A program made the position numbers and the translations under genes. A stretch of 64,000 nucleotides of DNA. Origin: Heliomarina baculiformis (lineage in GTDB: Bacteria > Pseudomonadota > Alphaproteobacteria > Rhodobacterales > Rhodobacteraceae). The stretch is taken from the NCBI RefSeq assembly GCF_019966545.1, contig NZ_JAIMIC010000008.1:124001-188000 (forward strand), in the 5' to 3' direction. The notes beneath the pieces are model-generated. The model searched no databases, had not been told where the DNA came from, and saw only the letters and a program-made list of their open reading frames with translations. Shown here in pieces: positions 17,388 through 25,193 of the stretch; the first letter of the stretch is position 1, and each line of letters starts with the position of its first letter.

Positions 17388-18377
17388 ATGACGCAGACCA
17401 TGCGCGCCGTTGAGATTTCCAAGCCCGGCGGGCCGGAAGTTCTTGTGCCCACGACCCGTCCGATCCCGGAGCCGGCGCCCGGTCAGGTGATCATCAAGGT
17501 GGCCTATGCCGGGGTGAACCGCCCCGACGCGCTGCAGCGTGCGGGCAGCTATGCGCCGCCGCCAGATGCCAGCGATCTGCCGGGGCTGGAATGCTCGGGC
17601 GAGATTGTCGGCATTGGTCAGGGCGTCAGCGAATGGAAACTGGGTGACAAAGTCTGCGCCCTGCTGCCCGGCGGTGGCTATGCGGAATACGTGGCGACCC
17701 CGGCGGTGCACTGCCTGCCCGTGCCCGAAGGCATGGGAATGAAAGAGGCCGCCTGCCTGCCCGAAACCTTTTACACGGTCTGGACCAATGTGTTCATGCG
17801 CGGCGGACTCGACGGCGGAGAGAAGTTCCTTGTGCATGGGGGGTCTTCCGGAATCGGGACGACTGCGATCCAATTGGCCAAGGCTTTTGGCGCGCGGGTC
17901 TTCGCGACCGCCGGATCGGCTGAGAAATGCAAAGCCTGCGAGGATCTGGGCGCGGAAAAGGCGATCAACTACAAGGAAGACGATTTCGTCGAGGTCATGA
18001 AGGCCGAGGGCGGCGCGGACCTGATCCTTGACATGGTGGGCGGCGATTACATTCCGCGCAACATCAAGGCGCTGGCCGAAGACGGGCGGCTGGTGCAGAT
18101 CGCGTTTCTACAGGGCCCGGTAGCCGAGGTGAACTTTGCCCTTATCATGGTGCGCCGCCTGACGGTGACAGGATCAACCCTGCGCCCGCAGAGCGTGGCT
18201 GCCAAAGCAGAGATTGCCCGCGAGCTGCGTGAAAAGGTCTGGCCGCTGCTGGACTCGGGGCGGGTAGCTCCGGTGATGGACAGCAGCTTTGACTTTGAAA
18301 AGGCGGCGGATGCCCATGCACGGATGGAAAGCTCGGGCCATATCGGCAAGATCGTTCTGGAGGTCGCGGGCGGTTAA
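17388..18377 (+). CDS. NAD(P)H:quinone oxidoreductase, zeta-crystallin type
   Basis: The 329-residue medium-chain dehydrogenase-like protein has the GroES-like N-terminal half (GVNRPDALQRAGSYAPP, GLECSGEIVGIG) and a nucleotide-binding half (GGSSGIGTTAIQLAKAFGARVFATAGSAEK in pieces). Zinc-ligand cysteines are absent, as in quinone oxidoreductases. It probably reduces quinones or enones with NADPH. I chose ATG 17388, after AGGAAAGG; ATG 17400 is an alternative. The COQ9 neighbour suggests a link to quinone metabolism but this is inference. Confidence 0.88.
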   Translation: MTQTMRAVEISKPGGPEVLVPTTRPIPEPAPGQVIIKVAYAGVNRPDALQRAGSYAPPPDASDLPGLECSGEIVGIGQGVSEWKLGDKVCALLPGGGYAEYVATPAVHCLPVPEGMGMKEAACLPETFYTVWTNVFMRGGLDGGEKFLVHGGSSGIGTTAIQLAKAFGARVFATAGSAEKCKACEDLGAEKAINYKEDDFVEVMKAEGGADLILDMVGGDYIPRNIKALAEDGRLVQIAFLQGPVAEVNFALIMVRRLTVTGSTLRPQSVAAKAEIARELREKVWPLLDSGRVAPVMDSSFDFEKAADAHARMESSGHIGKIVLEVAGG

Positions 18378-18885
18378 AGTTACGCCGCACGGCTGTGGCC
18401 ATCGCGACCCTCACTTATCTGGTATCGAAACCTATCAGGGTTTGAATTGATGTGAATCCGGGTGCTTGCTGGCCCGGATTCGCGGTCGAACGGCCCGTGA
18501 TTATTGAGAAGTGTTTTTCGAAGGGGCGGACGATGACCGGATACGCCTTTACCTGAAACAGTATCTCTTCCCATTAGAACATGCTGCCGTCGACGCCTCG
18601 CGATGCCGACTAGGTGATCGAATTTTACAACGGGGTGATCTTTATTGAGGAAGTTCCTTGGCTAGAGGTCGGATTGTTTACCTTCTCGGACGGGTTTTCA
18701 CTTGGGGGCAATCCTGAAATCTTAGAATTGCTTATTTTTTACAGTAGGTTACCCGTCTTTACCGTTTGTCGCCTGCTGCGAACAGATAGTTTCCATTTCT
18801 AAGATTGAGAATTGGGGCGGATTTGTGTCAAAGGTTTGTCAGCACGGTGGGGGCCGACCACAACCCAATGTTAGGACGAGTTAAA
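18378..18885. other. 508-base AT-rich intergenic region
   Basis: No convincing gene is present. A 9-bp perfect stem (GAATCCGGG 18454-18462 with CCCGGATTC 18473-18481) may terminate the quinone oxidoreductase transcript but lacks a T run. From about 18600 onward the sequence is much more AT-rich than its surroundings and probably holds the promoter and a long leader for the VPLPA-CTERM gene. An open frame at 18614-18802 has no ribosome binding site and no recognisable features. Confidence 0.5.
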
Positions 18886-19581
18886 ATGGTTAAGAACTTT
18901 GTTACCGGCGCAGCAATTGCGCTTTCCCTGTTCGCTGGCGCGGCTTCCGCTTCGACCGAATACACGATCACGCACCAATCCTCTGGCGTCTTCGGTTCGG
19001 GCAACCTGAAGCAAAGCGTGAAGATCAAGAACGGCTACAGCACTTCCACTGTCAATGCGGGCATGTTCCATCTGACCGGCAACAATGGTCTTGGCGATTT
19101 CCTCGCCTTCTGTGTCGACCTCGACCAGTATCTTGGCAACCCGCAGAAAGCCACGATCGCGCCGAACCTGTTCACGAACACCATCACCAACAACCTGTCC
19201 AAGCTGTTTTCGAGCGTTCTGGGCGGCGGTACCCTTGGCGACGTGATCACCACGTCGGTTCAGGCGGCCGGTCTTCAGGTTGCGATTTGGGAAGTTGTCG
19301 AAGACAGCAACAGCTACTGGGGTTTTAACCTCGACCACGGTTCGTTCGAGGTAAAGAGCAACTGGGCCGTCAAAAGCCAGGCGAACAGCTACCTGAGTGC
19401 CCTGTCCAGTGGCAGCCTTGACGATTACGACATGACTTTCTTTGCCAGCAAGAAGAACCAGGATCTTGTCACCGCGAACCCGATCCCGGAAACTACCCCG
19501 GTGCCGGTTCCGGCCGCTGGTCTGATGATCCTGAGCGCGATGGGTGCCCTTGGCGTCATGCGCCGTCGCAAGAAAGCATAA
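18886..19581 (+). CDS. VPLPA-CTERM-type surface protein
   Basis: The 231-residue protein has a Sec signal peptide (MVKNFVTGAAIALSLFAGAASAS) and a C-terminal sorting signal: VPVPAAGLMILSAMGALGVM followed by RRRKKA. This tripartite tail is a PEP-CTERM-like signal of the VPLPA group found in Rhodobacteraceae, handled by an exosortase. The mature part is Asn/Ser/Thr-rich, with an FCVDLDQYLG segment and an AAGLQVAIWEVVEDSN segment as in other PEP-CTERM surface proteins. No exosortase is in the window. The promoter region upstream is unusually AT-rich. Confidence 0.82.
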   Translation: MVKNFVTGAAIALSLFAGAASASTEYTITHQSSGVFGSGNLKQSVKIKNGYSTSTVNAGMFHLTGNNGLGDFLAFCVDLDQYLGNPQKATIAPNLFTNTITNNLSKLFSSVLGGGTLGDVITTSVQAAGLQVAIWEVVEDSNSYWGFNLDHGSFEVKSNWAVKSQANSYLSALSSGSLDDYDMTFFASKKNQDLVTANPIPETTPVPVPAAGLMILSAMGALGVMRRRKKA

Positions 19582-19670
19582 ATTCGGGAAGCGATTGACA
19601 GCTGGCCCGTTCCGGCGGGCCACGCGAAGGGGCATATCGCGCGCCTGACAATCTATGCAGCAACCCAATG

Positions 19671-19704
19671 CGGCTTCGCGTTCTCAGACGCGGAGCCGTT
19701 TTTT
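19671..19704 (+). terminator. intrinsic terminator after the VPLPA-CTERM gene
   Basis: CGGCTTCGCGT and ACGCGGAGCCG form an 11-bp stem with one mismatch, followed by TTTTTT. A smaller hairpin (GGCCCG/CGGGCC) precedes it near 19602-19620. It also backs the 3' end of the convergent RNase gene. Confidence 0.88.
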
Positions 19705-19711
19705 CTTTGCC

Positions 19712-20359
19712 TTAGCGGATCGGGTTGAACAGCGCGTTATCCATCGCGCAGTCCCTGATCACGTCAGACCCGCAGGTCATCGGATCGAGCGCGCGCGAGA
19801 GACACAGCCGCGCTTCCTGAATGTGTCCCTGCTTGCAGGTGACAGTCAGCATGTCGGGTTCCCATTCGGGATTGGCCTCGAGAAAGGCCTCTTCGATGAC
19901 CGAGGCGGGCAGGCGCACAGGTTCGTCGAGCTTGCGCAGGATTTCAGGACGGTTCACGCGCTCATAGGCCAGCCGTGCCAGCGCGAAATACTGGTCGGCA
20001 GCAAGGCCCGAGCAGGTCCCGTGCTTTTTCCACTGGTACCAGGCAAGGCCAGGTGTTCCCATGATATCGGCCATGTCAGAGGTCATCTTGCGCGAGGGCG
20101 CCCGATGGTGGGTCGGGCAGTTCGACGGGTAGCCTTGGGCATATTGCGGCCAGAGACCATGCATGATCCAGCCATGCTCATGGCGCGCGTCGCATTGATC
20201 GGAACCCTGCGCATCGCCCGTCATCGCGCACCAGTTCGGCGACCAGCTGAGCGACAGGACGTAATAGTCGAATTCACCGGACTTCTCACCTCCGGCATCG
20301 GCAGAGAGAGGCGGGGCCAGCAGCGCGGCGCAGAGGATACCTGTTATTGACCGTATCAT
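19712..20359 (-). CDS. secreted ribonuclease T2 family protein
   Basis: The 215-residue protein (start MIRSITG, signal peptide to about residue 22) has the two T2 active-site segments. CAS I is intact (MHGLWPQ, His67). CAS II reads WYQWKKHGTC (107-116), with Lys112 and His113 present but Gln109 where the family normally has the catalytic Glu. Four or more Cys pairs fit a periplasmic or secreted fold. It should cleave RNA through 2',3'-cyclic intermediates; the Gln substitution may lower activity. An upstream ATG (20380) is possible but gives a poorer signal peptide. Confidence 0.85.
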   Translation of the reverse strand: MIRSITGILCAALLAPPLSADAGGEKSGEFDYYVLSLSWSPNWCAMTGDAQGSDQCDARHEHGWIMHGLWPQYAQGYPSNCPTHHRAPSRKMTSDMADIMGTPGLAWYQWKKHGTCSGLAADQYFALARLAYERVNRPEILRKLDEPVRLPASVIEEAFLEANPEWEPDMLTVTCKQGHIQEARLCLSRALDPMTCGSDVIRDCAMDNALFNPIR

Positions 20360-20493
20360 TCGGCTCTTTCCAATTTGCACAGACCTGACTATATAGGCCC
20401 CAAGTTCCCCGACAACGGAAGCCCGCCCCCGAGTACCGGAGGCCGCCTGCGAAAGCCGGGCAACGGGGAAGAATTGAGTTTAGGAGATGTGAC

Positions 20494-21255
20494 ATGGGCA
20501 AGCCGCTTATGGCAAGAGCCACAGCCGTCTGGCTGGTGGACAACACGACGATCAGCTTCAAGCAGATCGCGGATTTCGTTGGAATGCACGAGCTTGAGAT
20601 TCAGGGCATTGCGGATGGTGACGTGGCCGCCGGGGTCAAGGGGTTCGACCCTGTCGCCAACAACCAGCTGACGCAGGATGAAATCGATGCGGCCGAGAAA
20701 AGCCCGCTGCACAAGCTGAAGCTGAAGTACAACGCCGCCGCGCAGGGCGAGGAAAAACGCCGTGGGCCGCGCTATACGCCGCTGTCCAAGCGTCAGGACC
20801 GTCCGGCGTCGATCCTGTGGCTGGTTAAGTTCCACCCGGAGCTGTCGGATGCGCAGATTTCCAAGCTTGTCGGCACCACCAAGCCGACGATCCAGGCGAT
20901 CCGCGAGCGGACCCACTGGAACATCGCCAATATCCAGCCGATCGACCCGGTTGCGCTGGGGCTTTGCAAGCAGTCCGAACTGGACATGGTGGTACAGAAG
21001 GCAGCCGCGAAGAAAGCCGCCGAAGGTGCGGTGATGAGCGACGACGAACGCCGCAAGCTGGTCTCCACCGAGCAGTCGCTAGGCATGGAAGCCGAGCCGC
21101 GTATGCCGACCGCGATCGAAGGTCTGGAGACCTTCACGCTCAGCGGGACACCGGCCGAGGAAGAGGAAGAAAAGCGCAACGCCAAGGAATATTCCGACGC
21201 GGACAGCTTCTTTAACCTGCCGGATGCGGATGACGAGGATGAAGACGAGGATTGA
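20494..21255 (+). CDS. TrcR/DUF1013 family cell-cycle regulator
   Basis: The 253-residue protein begins MGKPLMARATAVWLVDNTTISFKQIADFV in two pieces and follows the DUF1013 pattern: two helix-turn-helix-like segments (ISFKQIADFVGMHELEI at about 19-36 and LSDAQISKLVGTTKPTIQAI at about 118-137), then an acidic tail ending DADDEDEDED. DUF1013 proteins are near-universal in alphaproteobacteria and are annotated as the cell-cycle transcriptional regulator TrcR. A TTTAGGAGATG ribosome binding site is good. Confidence 0.85.
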   Translation: MGKPLMARATAVWLVDNTTISFKQIADFVGMHELEIQGIADGDVAAGVKGFDPVANNQLTQDEIDAAEKSPLHKLKLKYNAAAQGEEKRRGPRYTPLSKRQDRPASILWLVKFHPELSDAQISKLVGTTKPTIQAIRERTHWNIANIQPIDPVALGLCKQSELDMVVQKAAAKKAAEGAVMSDDERRKLVSTEQSLGMEAEPRMPTAIEGLETFTLSGTPAEEEEEKRNAKEYSDADSFFNLPDADDEDEDED

Positions 21256-21278
21256 TCCCGGCCTTACGGGATGAAGAG

Positions 21279-21311
21279 CGGCGCGGGATCTTCCCGCGCC
21301 GTTTTGCGTTT
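21279..21311 (+). terminator. intrinsic terminator of the TrcR-like gene
   Basis: CGGCGCGGGA and TCCCGCGCCG form a perfect 10-bp stem with a 3-base loop, followed by TTTTGCGTTT. Confidence 0.88.
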
Positions 21312-22177
21312 CAGGAGCCGAGCGCGTCGCGTTCGATTCGACGGTAGGCCAGTTTCGATTCCGGCAGGAAGGTCACCGCCGGGAACACATGGATCGCGCC
21401 GGGGTATTCGTAATAGCGCCCCGTATTGCCCGCCGCCGCAAGCCGGGTGGCGTAATCGCTCGCATCGGGCCAGCAGAGATCGGCCGTGCCCTGATGGATG
21501 TCGACAGGAGGAAGCCCATCCACCGGGCCGAAGAGCGGACTGAGATGCGGCGCACGCGGATCTTCCGGCCCGGCCCACCATTTTCCACACTTGCGCACGA
21601 CCTCAAGCCCGATGATCGGGTCTTTCGGTTCAAGCTCGGGGCCCTTCGGGTTGGCGCAGGTCAGGTCGAGCCAGGGGGCGAGCAGGATTAGCCGTTCGGC
21701 TGTCGGCACTTTGCCAGCGCGGCCAGCCAGCGCCATCACCAACGCAAGGTTGCCCCCGGCTGAATCGCCCCCCATCAGAAACGGTCGCCCCTCCTGCGCC
21801 TGCAAGAGCGCGCGCGCCTGCGCATGGGCAGGGCGGTGATCGTGCTGGGGCGCAAGCGGGTAAGTGGGCACGATCATCTCGGCGCGGAGCACCTCTCCGA
21901 GGCGCGCGATCAGGCGCCAATGAACCTTGCGCATCGGGTTCACAAAGGCACCGCCGTGGAAATAGATCATCCGGTTCGAAAGCGGGCCAGGGGGTGTCAC
22001 GCAGAAAAATGCGCAACCGCCGATCTCGTTGAAAGAAACGTCTGTATCCGAGGGCGGATCGACACGTATCGGGACCTCCCGGTTCTCGCGCTCGGCAAGA
22101 TAGCGGGAAGGCTTGTTCATCGGCTTTCCCGCCGCTTTCAGGGCCAGTCGCACCGCGTTCATCATCAGGCTGGCCAT
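21311..22177 (-). CDS. alpha/beta hydrolase, hormone-sensitive lipase-like esterase
   Basis: The 288-residue protein has the HSL-family oxyanion motif HGGAF (74-78), the nucleophile elbow GDSAGGN (137-143, Ser139), and a late GAIHVFP segment for the catalytic His. It probably hydrolyses short-chain esters. I chose the ATG at 22177, with AGGGA upstream; the frame stays open much further and is not the real start. It diverges from the decarboxylase gene and its leader. Confidence 0.87.
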   Translation of the reverse strand: MASLMMNAVRLALKAAGKPMNKPSRYLAERENREVPIRVDPPSDTDVSFNEIGGCAFFCVTPPGPLSNRMIYFHGGAFVNPMRKVHWRLIARLGEVLRAEMIVPTYPLAPQHDHRPAHAQARALLQAQEGRPFLMGGDSAGGNLALVMALAGRAGKVPTAERLILLAPWLDLTCANPKGPELEPKDPIIGLEVVRKCGKWWAGPEDPRAPHLSPLFGPVDGLPPVDIHQGTADLCWPDASDYATRLAAAGNTGRYYEYPGAIHVFPAVTFLPESKLAYRRIERDALGS

Positions 22178-22259
22178 CGCTATCCCTTTTTCAGTATCCC
22201 GTTTCCCGGGCTTCATACTTCGGTGAAGAGTGCCTGAAAATCCACAGTTTTTAGTCTCG

Positions 22260-22290
22260 AAAATTCGCAAAATTCTTCTCTTGCAAGAAT
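22260..22290. promoter_or_regulatory. candidate regulator site upstream of the decarboxylase
   Basis: AAAATTCGCA (22260-22269) is identical to a 10-mer in the ald-regulator gap (reverse strand, 11656-11665), and CTTGCAA recurs in both. Just downstream, ATTCTT and AAGAAT form an inverted repeat 7 bases apart (22272-22290). Both genes act on amino acids, so a shared Lrp-type regulator is possible. Confidence 0.3.
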
Positions 22291-22303
22291 CGGAAAAACG
22301 CTT

Positions 22304-22440
22304 AAATGGCGGATTCAAGACGCCAACGCACGCGCCTCTGGCCTGTGTCGGGTTCCAACCCCGATCCACGTGTTTACGTAGCGACGGTAACGTCTCCCTT
22401 GGAAGTGAGTGGCCCCGTTGGGCCGGTTCTATTGGAGATG
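22304..22440 (+). ncRNA. speF-type leader RNA upstream of the decarboxylase
   Basis: The 140 bases before a COG0019-type decarboxylase contain several small helices: GGCG/CGCC (22309-22324), GGGTT/AACCC (22350-22361), CGT-GTTT-ACG, a GACG-GTAA-CGTC hairpin with a GNRA loop (22383-22394), and GGCCC-CGTT-GGGCC (22411-22424) just before the ribosome binding site. The speF motif is an alphaproteobacterial RNA found upstream of exactly this gene family; the GCGCCTCTGGCC and CGTCTCCCTTGGAA segments match my memory of its conserved stretches. I could not run a covariance search. Confidence 0.65.
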
Positions 22441-22443
22441 ACC

Positions 22444-23628
22444 ATGAACGCATACGTAACCGACCTTGTCGGCGCCTTCGCTGATGCGCGCACCCAAGCC
22501 ATTGACGGCTTCATCGCGGCCAATACCTTTGACCGCCCGACACTGGTGCTCGACACCGCGCTGGTGTCCGATCAATACGATGCGCTGGCCCGCGGGCTGC
22601 GCACCGGCAAGGGCGGTGCCGACATCCACTATGCGGTCAAGGCGAACCCGGCCCGTGAGATCATCGAAATGCTGGTCCACAAGGGCTGCCGTTTCGATGC
22701 GGCCTCGCGCGGTGAAATCGAGCTCTGCCTGAGCCAGGGTGCCGCGCCCGAGCACATCTCTTTCGGCAATACCGTGAAACGCGCGTCCGACATCGCATTC
22801 GCCTACAATGCAGGGATCCAGCTCTTCGCCGCAGATGCCGAGGAAGAACTGGAAAAGATCGCCATCCATGCTCCCGGCGCGCAGGTCTATATCCGCGTGA
22901 TCGTCGAGAACTCGCAAGCCGATTGGCCGCTCTCGCGCAAGTTCGGCGTGGCAACCGGCCATGCGCTCTCGCTGCTCGGCCATGCCCGCGGTCTGGGCCT
23001 GAAGCCGGTCGGTCTTTCCTTCCACGTCGGCTCACAGACCAAACGCGCCGAGATGTGGACCGGCACGCTCGATCAGGTGGCCGGGATCTGGCACGCGGCG
23101 CAGGCGGCGGGCTTTGGCCTGACCTTGTTGAACATCGGCGGCGGCTTCCCGGCCTTCTACGGCGAGACGATCGACCACCCGAGCACCTATGCCGCTGCGG
23201 TGATGGACCTGATCCACGACCGTTTCGGCGATGTGCCCCGCATCATGGCCGAGCCGGGCCGCGGCCTTGTCGCCGAGGCGGGCAAGATCGTGGCAGAGGT
23301 CCTGCTCGTGTCGAAGAAATCCCCAGAAGACCTGCACCGCTGGGTCTATCTCGACATCGGCAAGTTCTCGGGCCTCGCGGAAACCATGGACGAAGCGATC
23401 CGCTACCAGTTCCAGACCGCCCGCGATCACGAAGACATGGGAGCCTGCGTCCTTGCCGGCCCCTCCTGCGACTCCGCAGACGTGCTTTACGAAAACCGTC
23501 CCGTGCAGCTGCCCCTCGGTCTGCGTTCGGGCGACCGTATCGTGATCCGCGCCTGCGGGGCTTACACCTCGTCCTATTCCTCGGTTGGCTTCAACGGCTT
23601 CCCGCCTCTGGACGTGGTCGTTCTCTGA
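22444..23628 (+). CDS. type III PLP-dependent ornithine/lysine decarboxylase
   Basis: The 394-residue alanine-racemase-fold decarboxylase has the PLP lysine in HYAVKANP (Lys66), FHVGSQ, the glycine loop LNIGGGFP, EPGRGLVAEAG, and the active-site Cys in GPSCDSADVLY. It makes putrescine from ornithine or cadaverine from lysine. I chose ATG 22444, 7 bases after GGAG; the ATG at 22438 is in frame but too close to the ribosome binding site. Its leader (22304-22440) suggests post-transcriptional control by polyamine or precursor level. Confidence 0.92.
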   Translation: MNAYVTDLVGAFADARTQAIDGFIAANTFDRPTLVLDTALVSDQYDALARGLRTGKGGADIHYAVKANPAREIIEMLVHKGCRFDAASRGEIELCLSQGAAPEHISFGNTVKRASDIAFAYNAGIQLFAADAEEELEKIAIHAPGAQVYIRVIVENSQADWPLSRKFGVATGHALSLLGHARGLGLKPVGLSFHVGSQTKRAEMWTGTLDQVAGIWHAAQAAGFGLTLLNIGGGFPAFYGETIDHPSTYAAAVMDLIHDRFGDVPRIMAEPGRGLVAEAGKIVAEVLLVSKKSPEDLHRWVYLDIGKFSGLAETMDEAIRYQFQTARDHEDMGACVLAGPSCDSADVLYENRPVQLPLGLRSGDRIVIRACGAYTSSYSSVGFNGFPPLDVVVL

Positions 23629-23636
23629 GCAGAACA

Positions 23637-23677
23637 GGGCGGGTCGCGGCTCAATCAACCGCGATCCGCCCTTCTTT
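23637..23677 (+). terminator. intrinsic terminator of the decarboxylase
   Basis: GGGCGGGTCGCGG and CCGCGATCCGCCC form a 13-bp stem with one G-T-type mismatch and a 9-base loop, followed by TTCTTT. Confidence 0.85.
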
Positions 23678-23679
23678 GG

Positions 23680-23730
23680 GTCAAAAATATCCCGGGGAAT
23701 CCGCGCCTGCGCGGATGGGGCAGAGCCCCG
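23680..23730. repeat. Rhodobacteraceae-type intergenic palindromic repeat
   Basis: After AAAAATATCCCGGGG come two hairpins: ATCCGCGC-CT-GCGCGGAT (23699-23716) and GGGGC-AGA-GCCCC (23717-23729). From memory, this AAATATCCCGGGG...GGGGCAGAGCCCC pattern recurs downstream of genes in many Rhodobacteraceae genomes. Only one copy is in this window. Confidence 0.5.
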
Positions 23731-23762
23731 AACCCGTCTGCTCCCTGTCGCACCCTTTGCGA

Positions 23763-25193
23763 TCAAAGCGATCCAAGATGGGCCACCGCCTTGCGTAAAT
23801 CGTTTTCGAATCGCGCTTCGGCCTCTGCACGCTCTGCATCGGGCAGGCGCAGCAGGTATGACGGATGTACCGTTACGAAAATCGGCGTGCCGTCGGCCAG
23901 TGTCTCTATGCCACCGCGCCGCTTCAGCAGGTCGCGCCGGTTGCCGGTCAGGCTCTCCAGTGCGGTTGCGCCCATGGCGAGGATCAGTTTCGGGCGCACC
24001 AGGTCGCGTTCCATGTCGAGCCACCAGCGGCAATGAGAAACCTCGCCCCGGTTCGGGGCCTGGTGGATACGGCGCTTGCCGCGCGGCTGGAATTTGAAAT
24101 GCTTGACCGCGTTGGTCACATAAGTGCTCGACCTTTCGAGTCCGGCGCGTCTCGCAATCTGGTCAAACAACTGGCCCGCCGGGCCGACAAAGGGGCGGCC
24201 GGTCAGGTCCTCGTGATCGCCCGGCTGTTCTCCGACGATCATCAGCGCCGCGTCCGCCGGACCTTCGCCAGGCACCGCCTGCGTCGCATTTTCCCAGAGC
24301 GGGCAGCGGCGGCAGGCGGCAAGCTGCGCTTTCAGAGACTGGCCTGTATTGTCTGGCCGAGCCATCGCCTGATCCGACCGGAGCCTTTCGGTGATCGCTT
24401 CGGCGCGTTTGGGCGCAAGGCTGGGCGCGGCTTCGGCCATCGCACGCGCACGGGCATGGGCCGAGGCAACCATTTCCGGGATCAACGCGGTCTCCGGCAT
24501 ATTGCGCCAGTATTTCTTGGGCATCTCGGCCTGCATCGCTTTCAGTTTGACCCGTGCCGGGTTGAAGATGTTGCGGAAATAGGTGCGCCAGAGATCCTCG
24601 GCCGCGTCATCGGGCAGGTCGGGCCGTGGCGCGGGCGGGGCGAGGCTGAGGTCACCGCCAAGGAAATGCGCGCTGAGGTCGGGGGTGAAGATCGACCAGT
24701 CCATATCGCCAAAGCGTTTGACGAAGAACGGCGCGGTCGGTTCGAGGATGTAATGCGTAGGTTCGAACCACGCCGCAAACCGCCGCCGGTTCGCGCCCGG
24801 ATCGCCGATTTCGCGGAAACGAACGAAGGCAGTCATCTTGTGCCTGTCGCGCCCGACCTCCTTGGCGAGACGGTTCAGCCTAGCCACACGCGCATCGCCG
24901 CGATCTTCCAGCAGGCGGCGGTCCGATTTCAGCGCCCAGAGCAGGGCGTATAGCCGGGCAAAGCGCTCGGGGTCGCTGTGCCAGACAACCTGTCGGGCAA
25001 GTTCAACAAAACCGCGCGGCACGGTTATGTCGCCGCCCGTCAGCGGCGGCAGGGGGTCGGCAAAGAGGTCCGCGTCGCCTTCGCCGCGCTGCCAGAGCAG
25101 GTCTTCGGGCGGGATGCTGGCAGCAAGAAAGGCGCGGGCCTGATCGCGCCATGCCTCGAAGGTGCCGATCTCGGGGAGGGTGACGCGGCGCAT
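23763..25193 (-). CDS. DUF4130-UdgX fusion (uracil-DNA cross-linking protein)
   Basis: The 476-residue protein has two parts. Residues about 1-250 match the DUF4130 (probable DNA metabolism) domain. Residues about 285-476 are a UdgX/family 4-type uracil-DNA glycosylase fold: CRRC (294-297), GEQPGDHED (321-329), the UdgX-specific loop KRRIH (373-377) whose His forms a covalent bond to the uracil abasic site in characterised UdgX, and HPSYLLR (443-449). Iron-sulfur ligands are probably Cys294, Cys297, Cys388 and one further residue. Its ATG shares one base with the stop codon of the radical SAM gene, so the two are translationally coupled. Confidence 0.9.
   Translation of the reverse strand: MRRVTLPEIGTFEAWRDQARAFLAASIPPEDLLWQRGEGDADLFADPLPPLTGGDITVPRGFVELARQVVWHSDPERFARLYALLWALKSDRRLLEDRGDARVARLNRLAKEVGRDRHKMTAFVRFREIGDPGANRRRFAAWFEPTHYILEPTAPFFVKRFGDMDWSIFTPDLSAHFLGGDLSLAPPAPRPDLPDDAAEDLWRTYFRNIFNPARVKLKAMQAEMPKKYWRNMPETALIPEMVASAHARARAMAEAAPSLAPKRAEAITERLRSDQAMARPDNTGQSLKAQLAACRRCPLWENATQAVPGEGPADAALMIVGEQPGDHEDLTGRPFVGPAGQLFDQIARRAGLERSSTYVTNAVKHFKFQPRGKRRIHQAPNRGEVSHCRWWLDMERDLVRPKLILAMGATALESLTGNRRDLLKRRGGIETLADGTPIFVTVHPSYLLRLPDAERAEAEARFENDLRKAVAHLGSL

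Noticed and set aside
18614-18802. 62-codon open frame in the AT-rich intergenic region
   Set aside because: No ribosome binding site, no recognisable motif, and open frames of this size are expected by chance in such sequence.
22306-22443. Open frame MADSRRQRTRLWPVSGSN... before the decarboxylase as a leader peptide or N-terminal extension
   Set aside because: It has no ribosome binding site, no stop codon before the decarboxylase start, and coincides with structured, probably conserved leader RNA. Homologous decarboxylases begin at the ATG at 22444.
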